NCBI RefSeq assembly: GCF_014131735.1
Contig: NZ_CP039121.1
Coordinates: 2,418,001 to 2,482,000 of the forward strand
DNA length: 64,000 nucleotides
Direction of reading: 5' to 3'
Origin: Lactiplantibacillus plantarum
GTDB lineage: Bacteria > Bacillota > Bacilli > Lactobacillales > Lactobacillaceae
Shown here: positions 63,667 to 64,000 of the stretch, piece after piece
How positions within the stretch are numbered: position 1 is the stretch's first letter
Layout: every line of letters starts with the position of its first letter
Translations under genes and position numbers: made by a program
The notes under the pieces: generated by a model
What the model saw: only the letters and a program-made list of their open reading frames with translations
The model's database searches: none
Told to the model about the DNA's origin: nothing

Positions 63667-64000
63667 ATGGCAACTTTTTCCGTTTACATGATTCGTCATG
63701 GTCAAACTTACTTTAACAAGTACCGCCGAATGCAGGGCTGGTGTGATTCCCCCCTCACAGCTGTCGGCGAACAGGACGCTCGCAATGCAGGTAAAATGCT
63801 CAACGGTATTGATTTCGATGCCGTTTACGCCAGTGACATGACGCGGGCAATGCGCACCGCAGAATTAATTCTTCCTGCCAGTGGCAATACCGATTTGACG
63901 GTTCAACCAATGGCCGCCTTCCGTGAAGCCTTTTATGGCTATTTTGAAGGTGATGACACGTCGCAGACCTGGTTCATGGTTGGTGCGCCCCATCAAGCAC
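63667..64000 (+). CDS. Histidine phosphatase family protein (partial)
   Basis: The gene runs off the window after 111 codons. MATFSVYMIRHGQTYFNKYRRMQGWCDSPLT carries the RHG catalytic motif (His12) of phosphoglycerate mutase-like phosphatases, and YASDMTRAMRTAELIL follows. GAGGAG lies upstream of ATG 63667. The substrate cannot be inferred. It is a second phosphatase of this type in the window, but is not close to the one at 25327. Confidence 0.88.
   Translation, partial: MATFSVYMIRHGQTYFNKYRRMQGWCDSPLTAVGEQDARNAGKMLNGIDFDAVYASDMTRAMRTAELILPASGNTDLTVQPMAAFREAFYGYFEGDDTSQTWFMVGAPHQA

Overview
The window looks like a chromosomal segment of a plantarum-group lactobacillus (Lactiplantibacillus). 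This rests on the gene content (an O-acetyltransferase beside an Asp23 stress operon, LPxTG proteins with MucBP repeats, a C69 dipeptidase, an asnA-asnS pair behind a T-box), strong AGGAGG-type ribosome binding sites, frequent TTG/GTG starts and moderate G+C. No rRNA, tRNA or CRISPR array was seen. The assignment is by recognition of sequences, not by a database search.

Layout. 1-8.3 kb: start of a GNAT-like gene, a YibF/YibE membrane pair, a probably inactive M50-like membrane protein, a flavodoxin-transmembrane fusion, an ArsR regulator, an RluA pseudouridine synthase, RecQ and an insertion-sequence remnant. 8.4-15.9 kb: a two-gene operon (small protein plus DnaQ-like exonuclease) whose promoter carries a LexA-type box, a dipeptidase, the T-box-controlled asnA-asnS operon, an azoreductase behind a perfect 14-bp palindrome, a MarR regulator and an unlisted 34-residue membrane peptide. 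15.9-21.3 kb: an FMN-binding flavoprotein reductase divergent from a LysR regulator with a dyad between them, two XRE regulators, a small P-loop kinase and a 39-residue basic protein whose promoter carries a Fur/Zur-like operator. 21.4-31 kb: a 1260-residue LPxTG adhesin with nine MucBP repeats, a histidine phosphatase, a two-gene nuclease-helicase/MazG module and PepN.

31-42 kb: an orphan rhamnosidase-like domain, a PTS IIA-like protein that lost its phosphorylation site, a lipoprotein, a fumarylacetoacetase-family enzyme, the five-gene Asp23/Gls24 envelope-stress operon, an OatB-type peptidoglycan O-acetyltransferase overlapping a MORN-repeat protein, and a CAP-domain LPxTG protein. 42-53 kb is accessory: an MFS transporter that seems to start at ATT, HxlR, a CPBP protease, an XRE regulator, a HEPN-motif protein, a decayed IS3-family element, and a membrane protein with a beta-helix-AAA+ ATPase. 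53-64 kb is housekeeping: guaA, coaA, a FabK-like flavoprotein, HelD, DedA, a GrpB-Nudix fusion, a CPA2 antiporter and the start of a second histidine phosphatase.

The strongest candidates for undescribed biology are the GIY-YIG/Schlafen-type helicase + MazG pair (26.2-28.3 kb), the LexA-boxed exonuclease operon (8.5-10.1 kb), the beta-helix-AAA+ pair (50.3-52.8 kb), the HEPN protein beside the IS (47.1-48.6 kb), and the small-protein genes at 15.8 and 21.1 kb.
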